Shown: positions 1 to 8,862, numbered from the stretch's first letter. The stretch: DNA of 33,102 bases from a bacterium (GCA_029012425.1 JAQXMB010000095.1:1-33102), one strand, 5' to 3'. The notes: generated by a model not told the origin, from the letters alone. Numbers and translations are program-made.

Positions 1-3000
1 ATTGTTGTTGTATTTGTAATGATGTTTTTGTTGTTATCAACAATCAGTGTCAATGCTGCTGTCAAGCCGAAAAAAATGAAATTGAACTACTCTTCGACTA
101 CTACTTATGTCGGAGGAAAAGTGCAACTAAAGGTGAAAACAGTTTCACCTACGAAGGCTTCAAAAGCAGTGGTATGGAAAACTTCCAACAAAAAAATTGC
201 GGTTGTTGATAAAAAAGGTAAGGTTACCGGAAAAAAAAACGGAACTGTTACCATTACGGCAACATCCAAAGCAAATAAAAAGGTTAATGCAAAATGTAAG
301 GTGAGAGTATACCAGGCAACAAAGGAATTACAGTTGCATTCTTCGGATCATGTGTATGTAATAAAAGGACATACAATGTCTATTGATGCGGAAGTTTTGA
401 CTCCCGTAAAAGGCGCGCAACCGTTGCAATATTCGGTGAAGAATAAAAAGATTGCAACTGTATCGAAAAAAGGTGTCATAAAAGGTGTGAAAGAAGGCAC
501 GACGATTGTAACAGTAAAATCCGGAGCGAAATCGAAAAAAATTGAAGTTGTTGTTGTAAAAGAAAAATTTGATTATTCATATAATCATAATGTTATTGAA
601 ACACAATGTAAGGATTCCGATATCGTTCCGGTTGTAGATAACAGTGGAAATGTTTCATTGACGGTTCCGGCCACCACTGAGACAAAGAATGTAAAAAAAG
701 GAGATATCATTACAATTGCTTCAAAAGAAGCTGGAAGAGATTTGGTATTTAAGGTATGCGAAAATGATACACAGAGCGGAATGCTTGAGATTGCAGTACC
801 GGATAGTATTGAAGATGTATATGATGATTTCTATTTTGCAGGCACGGCATTGCCGGGTATTAAGAGTATTAAACCGGCGGACGGTGTGACAATTAACAGT
901 ATTGAATATATAGGAGAAAACGAGAGCAATACAGCACAAATACAATCATTTATCGACCCTTCATTTGGTGTGACCGCTGAAGAGGGTCAGGGGATAACAA
1001 TTGATGGTAAAGTAAAAATAAGTCAAACGGCATCTATAGATTTTACTTGCCAATTTTTGCCCGCAAGTTTGGTGTATAGCAGCAAGAAGAAGCAAGTGAG
1101 TGTTACTGTTCCATATGAAATTACACTCAAAGGTGGCGCAGATATTGAGAAAGAAAAGTATTTAAAGCTTTTTGAAGATGTAATATTTGATTTTAAAACT
1201 ATTATTAGTATGCAGGCGTCAATTGGATTTAAAGTTAGCGGTGATGCGACGGTTGGATTTGATGAGAGTGTTGGTGGAAATCTTGGTTTTACAGTAGATG
1301 GAAAACGAAAAACAATTAACAATAACTGTACACTACATCCGTCCACGATCAGCAAGCTTACAATAGATGGTGACATAAAGGTTGGTCCATATTTCAGATT
1401 TGAATTTTATAGTTTCAAAGAGGAAATCGAGTTATTTAAAAAGGCACTCGCCATTTTTACAAAAAACAAGAACTATTCAGATACAAAATGTCTTTTTTTT
1501 ACAGAGACATATGGATATTTTGAAGGAGAAGCAAAACGAAAGGTAAATGCACTGAATTGTACGGATATCATCATTCAATTTAAGTTAGAGTTTAGTGTTG
1601 GCTCAGATGCAATCGATTGGATACCTGACTTTACTTTTCCGGTAAGCCCGAAACCGTTACTTGAACGACATTACGAAAACCAGAAAATGGTGAAAAAATG
1701 TAATCTGAATCAGTTAGGTGAATTAGTAATTGCAGTAAAAGATGAGAACGGATTGGGAATAAGTGGCGCAACTGTCAAAATCATTTCGAATGCTACCCGT
1801 AAGACAACAACAGAAGAAATTCCGATTGGTGGCAAGGAATATATTCTGGAAAAAGGAACATATAAAATTACAGTAAGCAAATTGGGATATAAAACCAATG
1901 AAAGCACAGTTACGATTCCCGGTGGTAAGAGTGTAACACCGAACATCAGGTTGATAAAGGATGTGAAAGAGGAAAAAGGGACCTTGCGATTCAGTTTGAA
2001 GGATTCGGATGGAAAAGCAATCAATGATGCGACAGTAAGAATTGTATCATCAGACAATAAAACGAATATGACCAAGGTGCCTAATGCAAGCGATAATAGT
2101 ATCACGCTTTTATCTGGAACTTATACAATTACTATTACAAAAGCAGGCTATAAGACTCATAACGAACTCATAACAATAGTAGGCGGTGAAAGTAAATCCA
2201 TCGAGATTAAGTTATTGAAAGATGAGAAAGCTTCTTATGGAACATTGAAGTTCAATTTTGTCGATGATGATGGAAATGCAATCGATGAGGTAACCGTAAT
2301 AATCACCTCAAAAGATAATCAGACAAGTCAAACAAAGAAGCTTACTGCGTTGGAGAATAGTATCACAGTATTAACCGGTGAATATACGATTTCAATTAGC
2401 CGAGAAGGATATAAGACAGTCACAAAAAATGTTGCCGTAACAAAAGATTCGATACAGGAAGTGAAAGAAACACTGGTGTTAGGAATGCCGGAACAGGCGG
2501 ATTCAATAGAGGAGAACTTGGCGATACAAGGTGATCATGGAAAATTGTTAGACTCTGGTACTTGCGATGGCTATGAGTACTTTATTTATGAGGACGGATG
2601 GTTAATTTTAACAGGAAAAGCTGAATATGCAGCTTACAATTGGACCACAGACAATTACCCGTGGATGAGCCTTGACTCGGGCATCAGAAATTGTTATATA
2701 GATGTGTCAGGTTTAAAATCTATGAATAATTTTTTCAGAGATCAAAAAAAACTTGAGAACATTTATTTTGGAAGTAACTTTGAAACAAGTCAGGTTGAGG
2801 ATATGTCCGGTACATTTTGCTACTGTGAATCATTGAAAAGCATTGACTTTAGTAAATTTGACACGAGCAATGTTATTGACATGAATGAAATGTTTGCAGG
2901 TTGTAAGAAACTGAAAAGCTTAGATTTGAGCAGTTTTAATACATCAAAGGTAGAATATATGAACGATATGTTCAGTGGATGTGATAATCTTAGCAATTTG

Positions 3001-3495
3001 AATGTAAGTAGATTTGACACAAGTAATGTTATCTCGATGGAGGCAATGTTCAATGGTTGCAGAAGTCTGGCAAATTTAGATATTCGTAGTTTCGATACCA
3101 GCAAGGTATGTAATATGCGTTGGATGTTTAGCGGTTGTAGATCTTTGAGAAGTATAGATGTAACCGGATTCCGTACAAGTGAACTTTGGGATATGGTCGG
3201 TATGTTCCAAAACTGTAGTGCCTTGACAAGTGTAGACTTAAGTAGTTTTGATACAAGTAAGGTAGATACTATGGCATATATGTTTGCAAAGTGTACTTCT
3301 TTGACTCGTTTAGATTTAAGTGGTTTTAATGTAGAAAATGTACGTTATTTCAATAATATGTTTGAAGGAGCTACCTCATTAACAAGTTTAACAATTAGTG
3401 ATACATTCCAAGTAAAAGGCTATTATAGTGCAATGTTTAAGAATTGTCCCCTGGCGGAACAGTATGGTGAGGAAGGTGAAAAATTAAGAGGTTAG
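1..3495 (+). CDS. Secreted surface protein with Big_2-like, PEGA-like and BspA/DUF285 leucine-rich repeats (5' partial)
   Basis: The frame is open from base 1 and begins inside a hydrophobic stretch ending in VNAA, which looks like the end of a signal peptide. The true start is therefore probably upstream of the window; the ATG at 19 would give a truncated leader. Counted from that ATG, about residues 15-97 and 100-177 resemble Big_2 bacterial Ig-like domains (VxWKTSNKKIAVVDKKGKVTG pattern). Residues about 180-565 are unrecognised. Residues about 567-825 hold three 87-residue beta-rich repeats ending in GYKT, like PEGA or carboxypeptidase-regulatory domains. Residues about 925-1140 hold BspA/DUF285 repeats. 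No LPxTG motif, SLH domain or C-terminal membrane anchor is visible, so the protein is probably secreted or held non-covalently. Such proteins are usually adhesins or surface-display proteins; the ligand is unknown. Confidence 0.85.
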   Translation: MVVVFVMMFLLLSTISVNAAVKPKKMKLNYSSTTTYVGGKVQLKVKTVSPTKASKAVVWKTSNKKIAVVDKKGKVTGKKNGTVTITATSKANKKVNAKCKVRVYQATKELQLHSSDHVYVIKGHTMSIDAEVLTPVKGAQPLQYSVKNKKIATVSKKGVIKGVKEGTTIVTVKSGAKSKKIEVVVVKEKFDYSYNHNVIETQCKDSDIVPVVDNSGNVSLTVPATTETKNVKKGDIITIASKEAGRDLVFKVCENDTQSGMLEIAVPDSIEDVYDDFYFAGTALPGIKSIKPADGVTINSIEYIGENESNTAQIQSFIDPSFGVTAEEGQGITIDGKVKISQTASIDFTCQFLPASLVYSSKKKQVSVTVPYEITLKGGADIEKEKYLKLFEDVIFDFKTIISMQASIGFKVSGDATVGFDESVGGNLGFTVDGKRKTINNNCTLHPSTISKLTIDGDIKVGPYFRFEFYSFKEEIELFKKALAIFTKNKNYSDTKCLFFTETYGYFEGEAKRKVNALNCTDIIIQFKLEFSVGSDAIDWIPDFTFPVSPKPLLERHYENQKMVKKCNLNQLGELVIAVKDENGLGISGATVKIISNATRKTTTEEIPIGGKEYILEKGTYKITVSKLGYKTNESTVTIPGGKSVTPNIRLIKDVKEEKGTLRFSLKDSDGKAINDATVRIVSSDNKTNMTKVPNASDNSITLLSGTYTITITKAGYKTHNELITIVGGESKSIEIKLLKDEKASYGTLKFNFVDDDGNAIDEVTVIITSKDNQTSQTKKLTALENSITVLTGEYTISISREGYKTVTKNVAVTKDSIQEVKETLVLGMPEQADSIEENLAIQGDHGKLLDSGTCDGYEYFIYEDGWLILTGKAEYAAYNWTTDNYPWMSLDSGIRNCYIDVSGLKSMNNFFRDQKKLENIYFGSNFETSQVEDMSGTFCYCESLKSIDFSKFDTSNVIDMNEMFAGCKKLKSLDLSSFNTSKVEYMNDMFSGCDNLSNLNVSRFDTSNVISMEAMFNGCRSLANLDIRSFDTSKVCNMRWMFSGCRSLRSIDVTGFRTSELWDMVGMFQNCSALTSVDLSSFDTSKVDTMAYMFAKCTSLTRLDLSGFNVENVRYFNNMFEGATSLTSLTISDTFQVKGYYSAMFKNCPLAEQYGEEGEKLRG
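1717..2490 (+). repeat. Three tandem 261-bp (87-residue) beta-domain repeats
   Basis: Units start at 1717, 1978 and 2239, each beginning Gly-(Glu/Thr)-Leu and separated by exactly 261 bases. They share the scheme DxxGxxIxxATVxIxSxxN, then GTYxIxxxxxGYKT, then a GG(K/E)S turn. The units have diverged in sequence but not in length. They look like PEGA or carboxypeptidase-regulatory-like modules that serve as stalks in surface proteins. Confidence 0.8.
2803..3423 (+). repeat. Eight 78-bp BspA/DUF285 leucine-rich repeats
   Basis: Each unit encodes 26 residues of the pattern MxxMFxGCxxLxxLDLSxFDTSxV. Eight copies run in tandem from 2803, with a degenerate partial copy on each side (MNNFF before, YSAMF after). 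This is the DUF285/BspA surface LRR type. Confidence 0.85.
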
Positions 3496-3532
3496 TAACT
3501 GAGACAGGTGTGTGCTTTATTATTTAGCCAAT

Positions 3533-3584
3533 AAAAATCCCGACAGCAATCATGCATTGGCAATTTTGCTGTCGGGATCTTTTA
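3533..3584. terminator. Bidirectional rho-independent terminator between convergent genes
   Basis: A perfect 13-bp stem (3537-3549 with 3566-3578, ATCCCGACAGCAA and its complement) is flanked by an A-run on the left and CTTTT on the right. It can stop the surface-protein transcript on the plus strand and the aro transcript on the minus strand. Confidence 0.9.
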
Positions 3585-3590
3585 TGACTA

Positions 3591-4622
3591 TTATATATTC
3601 AACTCTGCAATATCATAAATGAGTTTTTCTGATTCGTCCCAACCCAGACAAGGATCGGTGATTGATTTACCATAGATATGTTCACCAATCTTTTGGCATC
3701 CGGGCTCTAAGTAGCTTTCGATCATGACGCCTTTTACCAAAGTCTTGATGTCTGATGAAAGCTGGCGGTTGTGCATGACTTCTTTTACGATACGAATCTG
3801 CTGTTCATATTTTTTACCTGAGTTTGAATGATTGGCATCAATAATTGCAGCAGGATTTACCAGATCCATCTTCTCATACATTTCTGCCAGTCGCATGATA
3901 TCTTCATAGTGATAATTCTGTACGGTATTGCCGTGCTTGCTGACAGCACCGCGAAGAACCACATGGGTCAATTGATTTCCTGTCGTCTGAACCTCATAGC
4001 CACGGAAGGTAAAGTGATGGGGATGCTGAGCAGCATATACGGAATTGAGCATAACTGATAAATCTCCACTGGTCGGGTTTTTCATTCCGGAAGCAACATC
4101 AAAACCGCTGACGGTAAGACGATGCTGCTGATCTTCTACAGAACGGGCGCCAATTGCGACATAGGAGAGAAGATCGGATACATACTCCCAGTTTTCCGGA
4201 TAAAGCATCTCATCCGCAGGAGTGAGACCACTTTCTTCGATAGCACGAATATGCATCTTTCTTACAGAGATTAATCCCGCAATCATATCGGGAGCTTTTT
4301 CCGGATCGGGCTGTGAAGCGATTCCCTTATAGCCTTCACCGGTTGTTCTGGGTTTATTTGTATAGATACGGGGGACGAGTAATACACGATCCTTTACTTT
4401 TTCCTGTACCTTGGCAAGACGGTTTACATATTCACAGACAGGATCTTCGCTGTCCGCAGAACACGGTCCGATGATAACAAGAAAACGATCATCTTTTCCG
4501 GTGATAATATCACGGATCTGCGCATCGCGCTCTGCTTTTATCTGTTTCATGCGCTCAGAGAGCTGATACTGGGTCTTGATCTCACCGGGTGAGGGTAACT
4601 GGCGTAAATAGGTAAAACTCAT
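3591..4622 (-). CDS. aroF: 3-deoxy-7-phosphoheptulonate synthase (DAHP synthase, class I AroF/G/H type)
   Basis: It condenses phosphoenolpyruvate with erythrose 4-phosphate, the first step of the shikimate pathway, in the cytosol. The sequence shows the class I signature blocks VIIGPCSADS, NKPRTTGEGYKG, GARSVEDQQHR, a DANHSNSGK block near residue 260 and GKSITDPCLGWD at the C-terminus. The 343-residue length fits the E. coli AroG class. I chose the ATG at 4622 (MSFTYLRQL) because AAGGAG lies 8 bases upstream; the longer GTG start at 4631 would overlap that ribosome binding site. The gene follows aroE after 15 bases, so the two are almost certainly cotranscribed. The choice of symbol among aroF/G/H is arbitrary, and feedback specificity cannot be read from the sequence. 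Confidence 0.95.
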   Translation of the reverse strand: MSFTYLRQLPSPGEIKTQYQLSERMKQIKAERDAQIRDIITGKDDRFLVIIGPCSADSEDPVCEYVNRLAKVQEKVKDRVLLVPRIYTNKPRTTGEGYKGIASQPDPEKAPDMIAGLISVRKMHIRAIEESGLTPADEMLYPENWEYVSDLLSYVAIGARSVEDQQHRLTVSGFDVASGMKNPTSGDLSVMLNSVYAAQHPHHFTFRGYEVQTTGNQLTHVVLRGAVSKHGNTVQNYHYEDIMRLAEMYEKMDLVNPAAIIDANHSNSGKKYEQQIRIVKEVMHNRQLSSDIKTLVKGVMIESYLEPGCQKIGEHIYGKSITDPCLGWDESEKLIYDIAELNI

Positions 4623-4637
4623 TGGTAGCACTCCTTT

Positions 4638-5507
4638 TTATAATGAATTAAAAAATTTTATTCGAATTTGTTCAACAGGCATTTCTTCACCGGTCCAACA
4701 TTGGAAAGATTCAGCGCCCTGATAGAGCAGCATATACAATCCATTGAAGGTTTTACAACCGATTTCGGAAGCTTCCATAAGAAGTCTCGTCTGTTTGGGA
4801 TTATAGATGATATCGGTGACCGCAAGCTCCGGATAAAGCAGCGACTGATCCAATGGGGTCGCATCAATATTCGGTGACATTCCCACATTGGTTGCGTTGA
4901 CAAGCAATACAGCATTGGATAACCGCTTGGAGAGAAGTCTGCTGTCGGCAATGTCTTCAACTGTTATTTCACAGGAAGTCTGTGAACTGATACGGGAAGC
5001 GAAAGCAACGGTATCATTCCATGCCGCTGATTTTCTGCGGAAAATGCGAATGGCGGAAACACCGTCAAGTGCGGCCTGAACGCAGATTGCAGTTGCGGCA
5101 CCGCCGGCACCCAACAGAACAATCTCTTTGCCAATGATTGAAACGCCTGCGTCTGATACTGATCGCATAAAACCAATGCCATCCGTTGTATGACCGACTA
5201 AATGACCGTTGTCATTGATGACGGTATTCACAGATTGTGCAAGCTTTGCCGCCGGGGTTAACTCATCGACAAGAGAAACCATGGCAGTTTTCAGTGGCAT
5301 GGTCAGATTCCAACCACGGGCATTCATTGTTTTTAATCCGGCTACCGCAGCAGATAGTGCGGCTTCTTTTACATCAAATGCCAGATATGCGTAGTCAAGA
5401 CCGAGCAGCCGGCATGCTTCATTATGCATAAGAGGCGATTTGCTATGTGCCACAGGGCTGCCGAGCAGACATAACAGTCTTGTTTTTCCGCTAATCGTTG
5501 TATTCAA
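4638..5507 (-). CDS. aroE: Shikimate dehydrogenase (NADP+)
   Basis: It reduces 3-dehydroshikimate to shikimate. Visible motifs are the substrate site SPVAHSKSPLMHN, NLTMPLK with the catalytic lysine, DGIGF, the Rossmann loop GAGGAATAI, NATNVGM, and a C-terminal GLYMLLYQGAESF block. Start choice: the open frame reaches a TTG at 5573, but that codon lies in the -35 box of the likely promoter, so it cannot be transcribed from it. A TTG at 5507 has GGAGG exactly 8 bases upstream and gives a 289-residue protein beginning NTTISGKTRLLCLLG, a normal N-terminus for the family. The ATG at 5522 is a weaker alternative. It is the first gene of a minus-strand operon with the DAHP synthase. Confidence 0.95.
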   Translation of the reverse strand: MNTTISGKTRLLCLLGSPVAHSKSPLMHNEACRLLGLDYAYLAFDVKEAALSAAVAGLKTMNARGWNLTMPLKTAMVSLVDELTPAAKLAQSVNTVINDNGHLVGHTTDGIGFMRSVSDAGVSIIGKEIVLLGAGGAATAICVQAALDGVSAIRIFRRKSAAWNDTVAFASRISSQTSCEITVEDIADSRLLSKRLSNAVLLVNATNVGMSPNIDATPLDQSLLYPELAVTDIIYNPKQTRLLMEASEIGCKTFNGLYMLLYQGAESFQCWTGEEMPVEQIRIKFFNSL

Positions 5508-5544
5508 GATACTATCCTCCATATTCAGAAAAAACCTACTCTCG

Positions 5545-5573
5545 ATAATAGCGGAAAATAAAATATCTGTCAA
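5545..5573 (-). promoter_or_regulatory. Sigma-A-type promoter for aroE-aroF
   Basis: Read on the minus strand: TTGACA (5573-5568), a 17-bp spacer and TATTAT (5550-5545). The predicted start site near 5538 gives a leader of about 30 nt to the TTG start at 5507. It sits back-to-back with the promoter of the divergent aroDK gene. Confidence 0.75.
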
Positions 5574-5577
5574 TTAC

Positions 5578-5606
5578 TTGCCCACCCGGTGCGAAACGGT
5601 TATACT
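5578..5606 (+). promoter_or_regulatory. Probable promoter for aroDK
   Basis: TTGCCC (5578-5583), 17-bp spacer, TATACT (5601-5606). The two divergent -35 boxes are only 4 bp apart, so the polymerases would compete or be coregulated. No clear repressor palindrome is visible between them. Confidence 0.6.
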
Positions 5607-5655
5607 TATCTGAAAAGCGTATTTATTCGGAAATGATTTAAAATGGAGGGGAAAG

Positions 5656-6930
5656 ATGCTTAATGTGAAAGGTTATAAGATCGGCTGCGGGGAACCGTTG
5701 ATTTGCGTACCAATCGTTGAGACAAATCGGGATTCTATATTAAGTAAAGTGAATCGTCTAAAAGCTTGTAATACACAGATGATTGAATGGAGGATGGACT
5801 GGTTTGAAGCAATTCAGGATCAAAGAGCGGTGTTAGAATTACTTGCACAAATCAGTGAGATTGCAGAGGCAGGGCAGATGATATTGCTTGTAACCTATCG
5901 ATCAAAGGCACAGGGCGGTGAAGGAACGCTGGAAGAAAAACAGGTAGTAGAACTGCTTATTGAAATCGGTAAGAGTAAGAAAGCAGATTTGATTGATGTT
6001 GAATTTTTTGCGGTGTCTGATGCAAAACGAATCATTGAGCATCTTCACCGTCTGCATGCACGGGTTGTTGCCTCCCATCATGATTTTAAAGAAACACCTG
6101 CGATGAAAGAAATGTACGGATATCTTCAGCAAATGTACGATGCGGATGCGGATATCCTTAAGATTGCAATGATGCCGAATAAGTCTACGGATGTCGCATC
6201 ACTGCTTATGGTGACAGCTTCTTTTCATGAAGTGTATCCGAATACGCCTCTGATCACAATGTCGATGGGTAGTCTTGGTGTGATCAGTCGTGCCGGCGGA
6301 GAGACATTTGGTTCCTGTGTAACATTCGGTGCGGATGGAGTTGCCAGTGCTCCGGGACAGATGAATAAGGATGAGCTGCGAGAGGTATTAACCAAGCTGC
6401 ATCAAAGCATTGCCGGAGTTTCAGATAATATCTATCTGATTGGATTTATGGGAACAGGAAAAAGTGCTGTGTCAGAAGCATTACAGGAACTTACGGGTAG
6501 AACAATCGTTGATATGGATACTGTACTTTCCAAGAAAGCCGGAATGCCGATTCCACAGATTTTTGAGCGTTTGGGTGAGGATGCATTTCGTGATATGGAG
6601 AGTGAGCTGATTGAAGAATTATCGAAGCAATCGCACTTGATTGTGTCTTGTGGTGGAGGCGTCATTCTTCGAAACAGTAATCTTTTATCGATGAAAAACA
6701 GTGGAACGGTAGTGTTGTTGACAGCAACCGCCCGGACTATTTTAGAGCGGGTTCGTTTTGATAATAATCGTCCGCTGCTTCAGGGGAAAAAGAATCTGGC
6801 AGATATTCAGGAGATGCTCGATGCCCGCCAGCCGGCATATGACCGTGCAAAAGATATTGAAGTGTCAACAGATAAGAAGAATACAGAAACGATAGCAAAG
6901 GAGATTTTGACATGTATTACGGAGCGTTAA
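5656..6930 (+). CDS. Bifunctional type I 3-dehydroquinate dehydratase / shikimate kinase (AroD-AroK fusion)
   Basis: Residues 1 to about 252 are a type I dehydroquinase, which forms 3-dehydroshikimate through a Schiff base. Lys169 in ADILKI is the expected Schiff-base lysine, with the catalytic His in SHHDF (about 142) and substrate Arg in SRAGG (about 212). Residues about 257-424 are a shikimate kinase: Walker A GFMGTGKSA (263-271), DMD (286-288), FRDME (311-315), CGGG (332-335) and the lid arginine region NRPLL. Both halves have full family length, and no stop or frameshift lies between them. A GGAGGGG site precedes the ATG. Together with the divergent aroE-aroF pair, the locus covers steps 1, 3, 4 and 5 of the pathway; aroB, aroA and aroC are not here. 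The fusion lets one polypeptide perform steps 3 and 5, flanking the AroE step. Confidence 0.93.
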   Translation: MLNVKGYKIGCGEPLICVPIVETNRDSILSKVNRLKACNTQMIEWRMDWFEAIQDQRAVLELLAQISEIAEAGQMILLVTYRSKAQGGEGTLEEKQVVELLIEIGKSKKADLIDVEFFAVSDAKRIIEHLHRLHARVVASHHDFKETPAMKEMYGYLQQMYDADADILKIAMMPNKSTDVASLLMVTASFHEVYPNTPLITMSMGSLGVISRAGGETFGSCVTFGADGVASAPGQMNKDELREVLTKLHQSIAGVSDNIYLIGFMGTGKSAVSEALQELTGRTIVDMDTVLSKKAGMPIPQIFERLGEDAFRDMESELIEELSKQSHLIVSCGGGVILRNSNLLSMKNSGTVVLLTATARTILERVRFDNNRPLLQGKKNLADIQEMLDARQPAYDRAKDIEVSTDKKNTETIAKEILTCITER

Positions 6931-7445
6931 AGAAGACTGATATCGCAAATGGACCGGGAGTTCGTGTTGCGCTCTTTGTGTCGGGTTGTACCCATCATTG
7001 TAAGGAATGCTTTAATCCGGAAACATGGGATTTCACATATGGCGAAGAGTTTACAGATGTGGTTCGAAACGAATTGTTTGAAGCATTGGCACCTGACTAT
7101 ATTCAGGGACTGAGTGTGCTTGGTGGAGAGCCGTTTGAGCCGTCTAACCAGAGAGTCCTTGCTGAATTGTTTCGTGTTGTGAGAGAGCGATTCCCTCAAA
7201 AAACTATCTGGGTATATTCCGGATATACGCTTGAGGATGAGTTGATGTCAGAAAGCCGTGCCCGCTGCGAAGTGACAGATGAGATTCTGACTATGATTGA
7301 TGTATTGGTTGACGGAGAGTTTGTTTTGGAAAAGAAAAATATCTCGTTGAAATTCAGAGGCTCCGAGAATCAAAGAATTATTGATATGAAAGCAACCCTT
7401 CGCGAAGGGAAGACAATTGTGCTCGATGATAGCAAAATCGGATAA
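6912..7445 (+). CDS. nrdG: Anaerobic ribonucleoside-triphosphate reductase activating protein (radical SAM)
   Basis: This 177-residue protein is the glycyl-radical activase that installs the radical on NrdD using S-adenosylmethionine and a 4Fe-4S cluster. The cluster motif CTHHCKEC (CxxxCxxC) follows NGPGVRVALFVSGC near residue 26, and LSVLGGEPFEP is the usual GGEP block. The start overlaps the 3' end of aroDK by 19 bp, with AAGGAG 8 bases upstream, so it is translated from the same mRNA. Its partner nrdD is not in the window, which makes this an unlinked nrdG. Functionally it has no link to shikimate metabolism; the coupling is probably positional. Confidence 0.92.
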   Translation: MYYGALKKTDIANGPGVRVALFVSGCTHHCKECFNPETWDFTYGEEFTDVVRNELFEALAPDYIQGLSVLGGEPFEPSNQRVLAELFRVVRERFPQKTIWVYSGYTLEDELMSESRARCEVTDEILTMIDVLVDGEFVLEKKNISLKFRGSENQRIIDMKATLREGKTIVLDDSKIG

Positions 7446-7532
7446 AAGTGTGGATTTTTTTGACTGTTTGTAGTATATTAGGGATTTGTGGATGTTTGAA
7501 GTATTTATGAGAATACATTTGGAGGAGAAAAG

Positions 7533-8852
7533 ATGATTAAGGTTGTGAAATTTGGCGGAAGTTCTCTGGCTAGTGCAGAACAGTTCAAAAAGGTCGGAGC
7601 GATCATTCGTGAGGACGCTGACCGCCGATTTGTTGTTCCGTCCGCGCCCGGAAAGCGTCATTCGAGAGATACCAAGGTGACCGATATGCTCTATGAGTGC
7701 TATGCACTTGCGGCGGAGGGAAAAGAATATACAGGAAAACTTGCTAAGATTAAAGACCGCTATGATTCGATTATTAAGGGCTTGGACTTGACAATTTCAT
7801 TGGATAATGAATTTGCGGTTATAAGTAAGAATTTCAAAAAGAAAGCCGGAACAGACTATGCGGCATCTCGCGGAGAGTACTTAAACGGTATCATTATGGC
7901 GGCATATCTTGGATTTGAGTTTATTGATGCGGCTGAAGTGATTTTCTTTGATGAGCATGGAAATTTCCTTTCTGATAAGACAAACGAAGTCCTTTCGGCA
8001 AGACTTGAGAACTGTGAACATGCAGTTATTCCCGGATTTTACGGAGCGAAGGAGAGCGGTGCTGTACACACCTTCTCAAGAGGTGGTTCTGATATTACCG
8101 GTTCCATCGTTTCGCGAGCAGTGCATGCTACAATATATGAGAACTGGACCGATGTATCAGGATTTTTAGTATCAGATCCCCGCATTATCGAGAATCCGGC
8201 AGTGATTCATACCATTACCTATCGTGAGCTTCGAGAGCTTTCCTACATGGGTGCCGGTGTTCTTCATGAGGATGCAATCTTCCCGGTAAGAAAAGAGGGT
8301 ATTCCGATTAATATCCGCAACACCAATGCACCGCAGGATCCCGGTACAATGATCGTTGAGAGTACCTGCCATCAGCCGGAGTATACGATTACCGGAATCG
8401 CAGGACTTCGCGGTTTTGTTGCAGTTAACATCGATAAAGATATGATGAACTCAGAGGTCGGTTATTGCCGTCGTGTGTTACAGGCATTTGAGGATTATGA
8501 TATCTCGATTGAGCATATGCCTTCCGGTATTGATACGATGACAGTTTTCGTTCAGCAGAAGGATTTTGAAGGTAAGGAGCAGCAGGTATTATCTGCAATC
8601 CATAAGTATGCAGATCCTGATCAGATTGAGATTGAAAGTGATTTGGCGTTGGTAGCGGTCGTTGGCCGTGGCATGAAATCGACGCGTGGAACAGCGGGAA
8701 GAATTTTCTCAGCACTTGCACATGCTCAGATTAATGTCAAGATGATTGATCAGGGCTCAAGTGAGCTGAATATTATTATCGGTGTCAGCAATGATGATTT
8801 TGAGCGGGCAATCCGTTCGATTTACGATATTTTTGTTGAGACGCGTCTGTAA
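7533..8852 (+). CDS. lysC: Aspartate kinase
   Basis: It phosphorylates L-aspartate, the entry to lysine, threonine and methionine synthesis. The N-terminus KVVKFGGSSLA is the kinase phosphate-binding block. A further conserved block reads FSRGGSDITGS, and two ACT-type regulatory segments occupy about residues 290-439 (one beginning near GIAGLRGFVAVNI, the other near LALVAVVGRGM). The 439-residue length is normal for the clostridial monofunctional enzyme. GGAGGAG precedes the ATG. The 87-bp gap after nrdG holds only a weak promoter-like TGGATT-17-TATATT (7451-7479), and no lysine riboswitch fits in it. A terminator follows the stop at once. Confidence 0.93.
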   Translation: MIKVVKFGGSSLASAEQFKKVGAIIREDADRRFVVPSAPGKRHSRDTKVTDMLYECYALAAEGKEYTGKLAKIKDRYDSIIKGLDLTISLDNEFAVISKNFKKKAGTDYAASRGEYLNGIIMAAYLGFEFIDAAEVIFFDEHGNFLSDKTNEVLSARLENCEHAVIPGFYGAKESGAVHTFSRGGSDITGSIVSRAVHATIYENWTDVSGFLVSDPRIIENPAVIHTITYRELRELSYMGAGVLHEDAIFPVRKEGIPINIRNTNAPQDPGTMIVESTCHQPEYTITGIAGLRGFVAVNIDKDMMNSEVGYCRRVLQAFEDYDISIEHMPSGIDTMTVFVQQKDFEGKEQQVLSAIHKYADPDQIEIESDLALVAVVGRGMKSTRGTAGRIFSALAHAQINVKMIDQGSSELNIIIGVSNDDFERAIRSIYDIFVETRL

Positions 8853-8862
8853 GAAAGAGAAC

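Noticed and set aside
1710..2105. Minus-strand open frame of 131 codons across the surface-protein repeats
   Set aside because: It is a shadow of the repeat-rich plus-strand gene with no ribosome binding site and no recognisable product.
7396..7409. Perfect 14-bp palindrome CCCTTCGCGAAGGG inside nrdG
   Set aside because: It is in coding sequence, and the T7 run lies about 45 bases downstream, too far for a terminator. Probably chance.
7446..7532. Lysine riboswitch upstream of lysC
   Set aside because: The gap is only 87 bp and shows no riboswitch-like helices or terminator.
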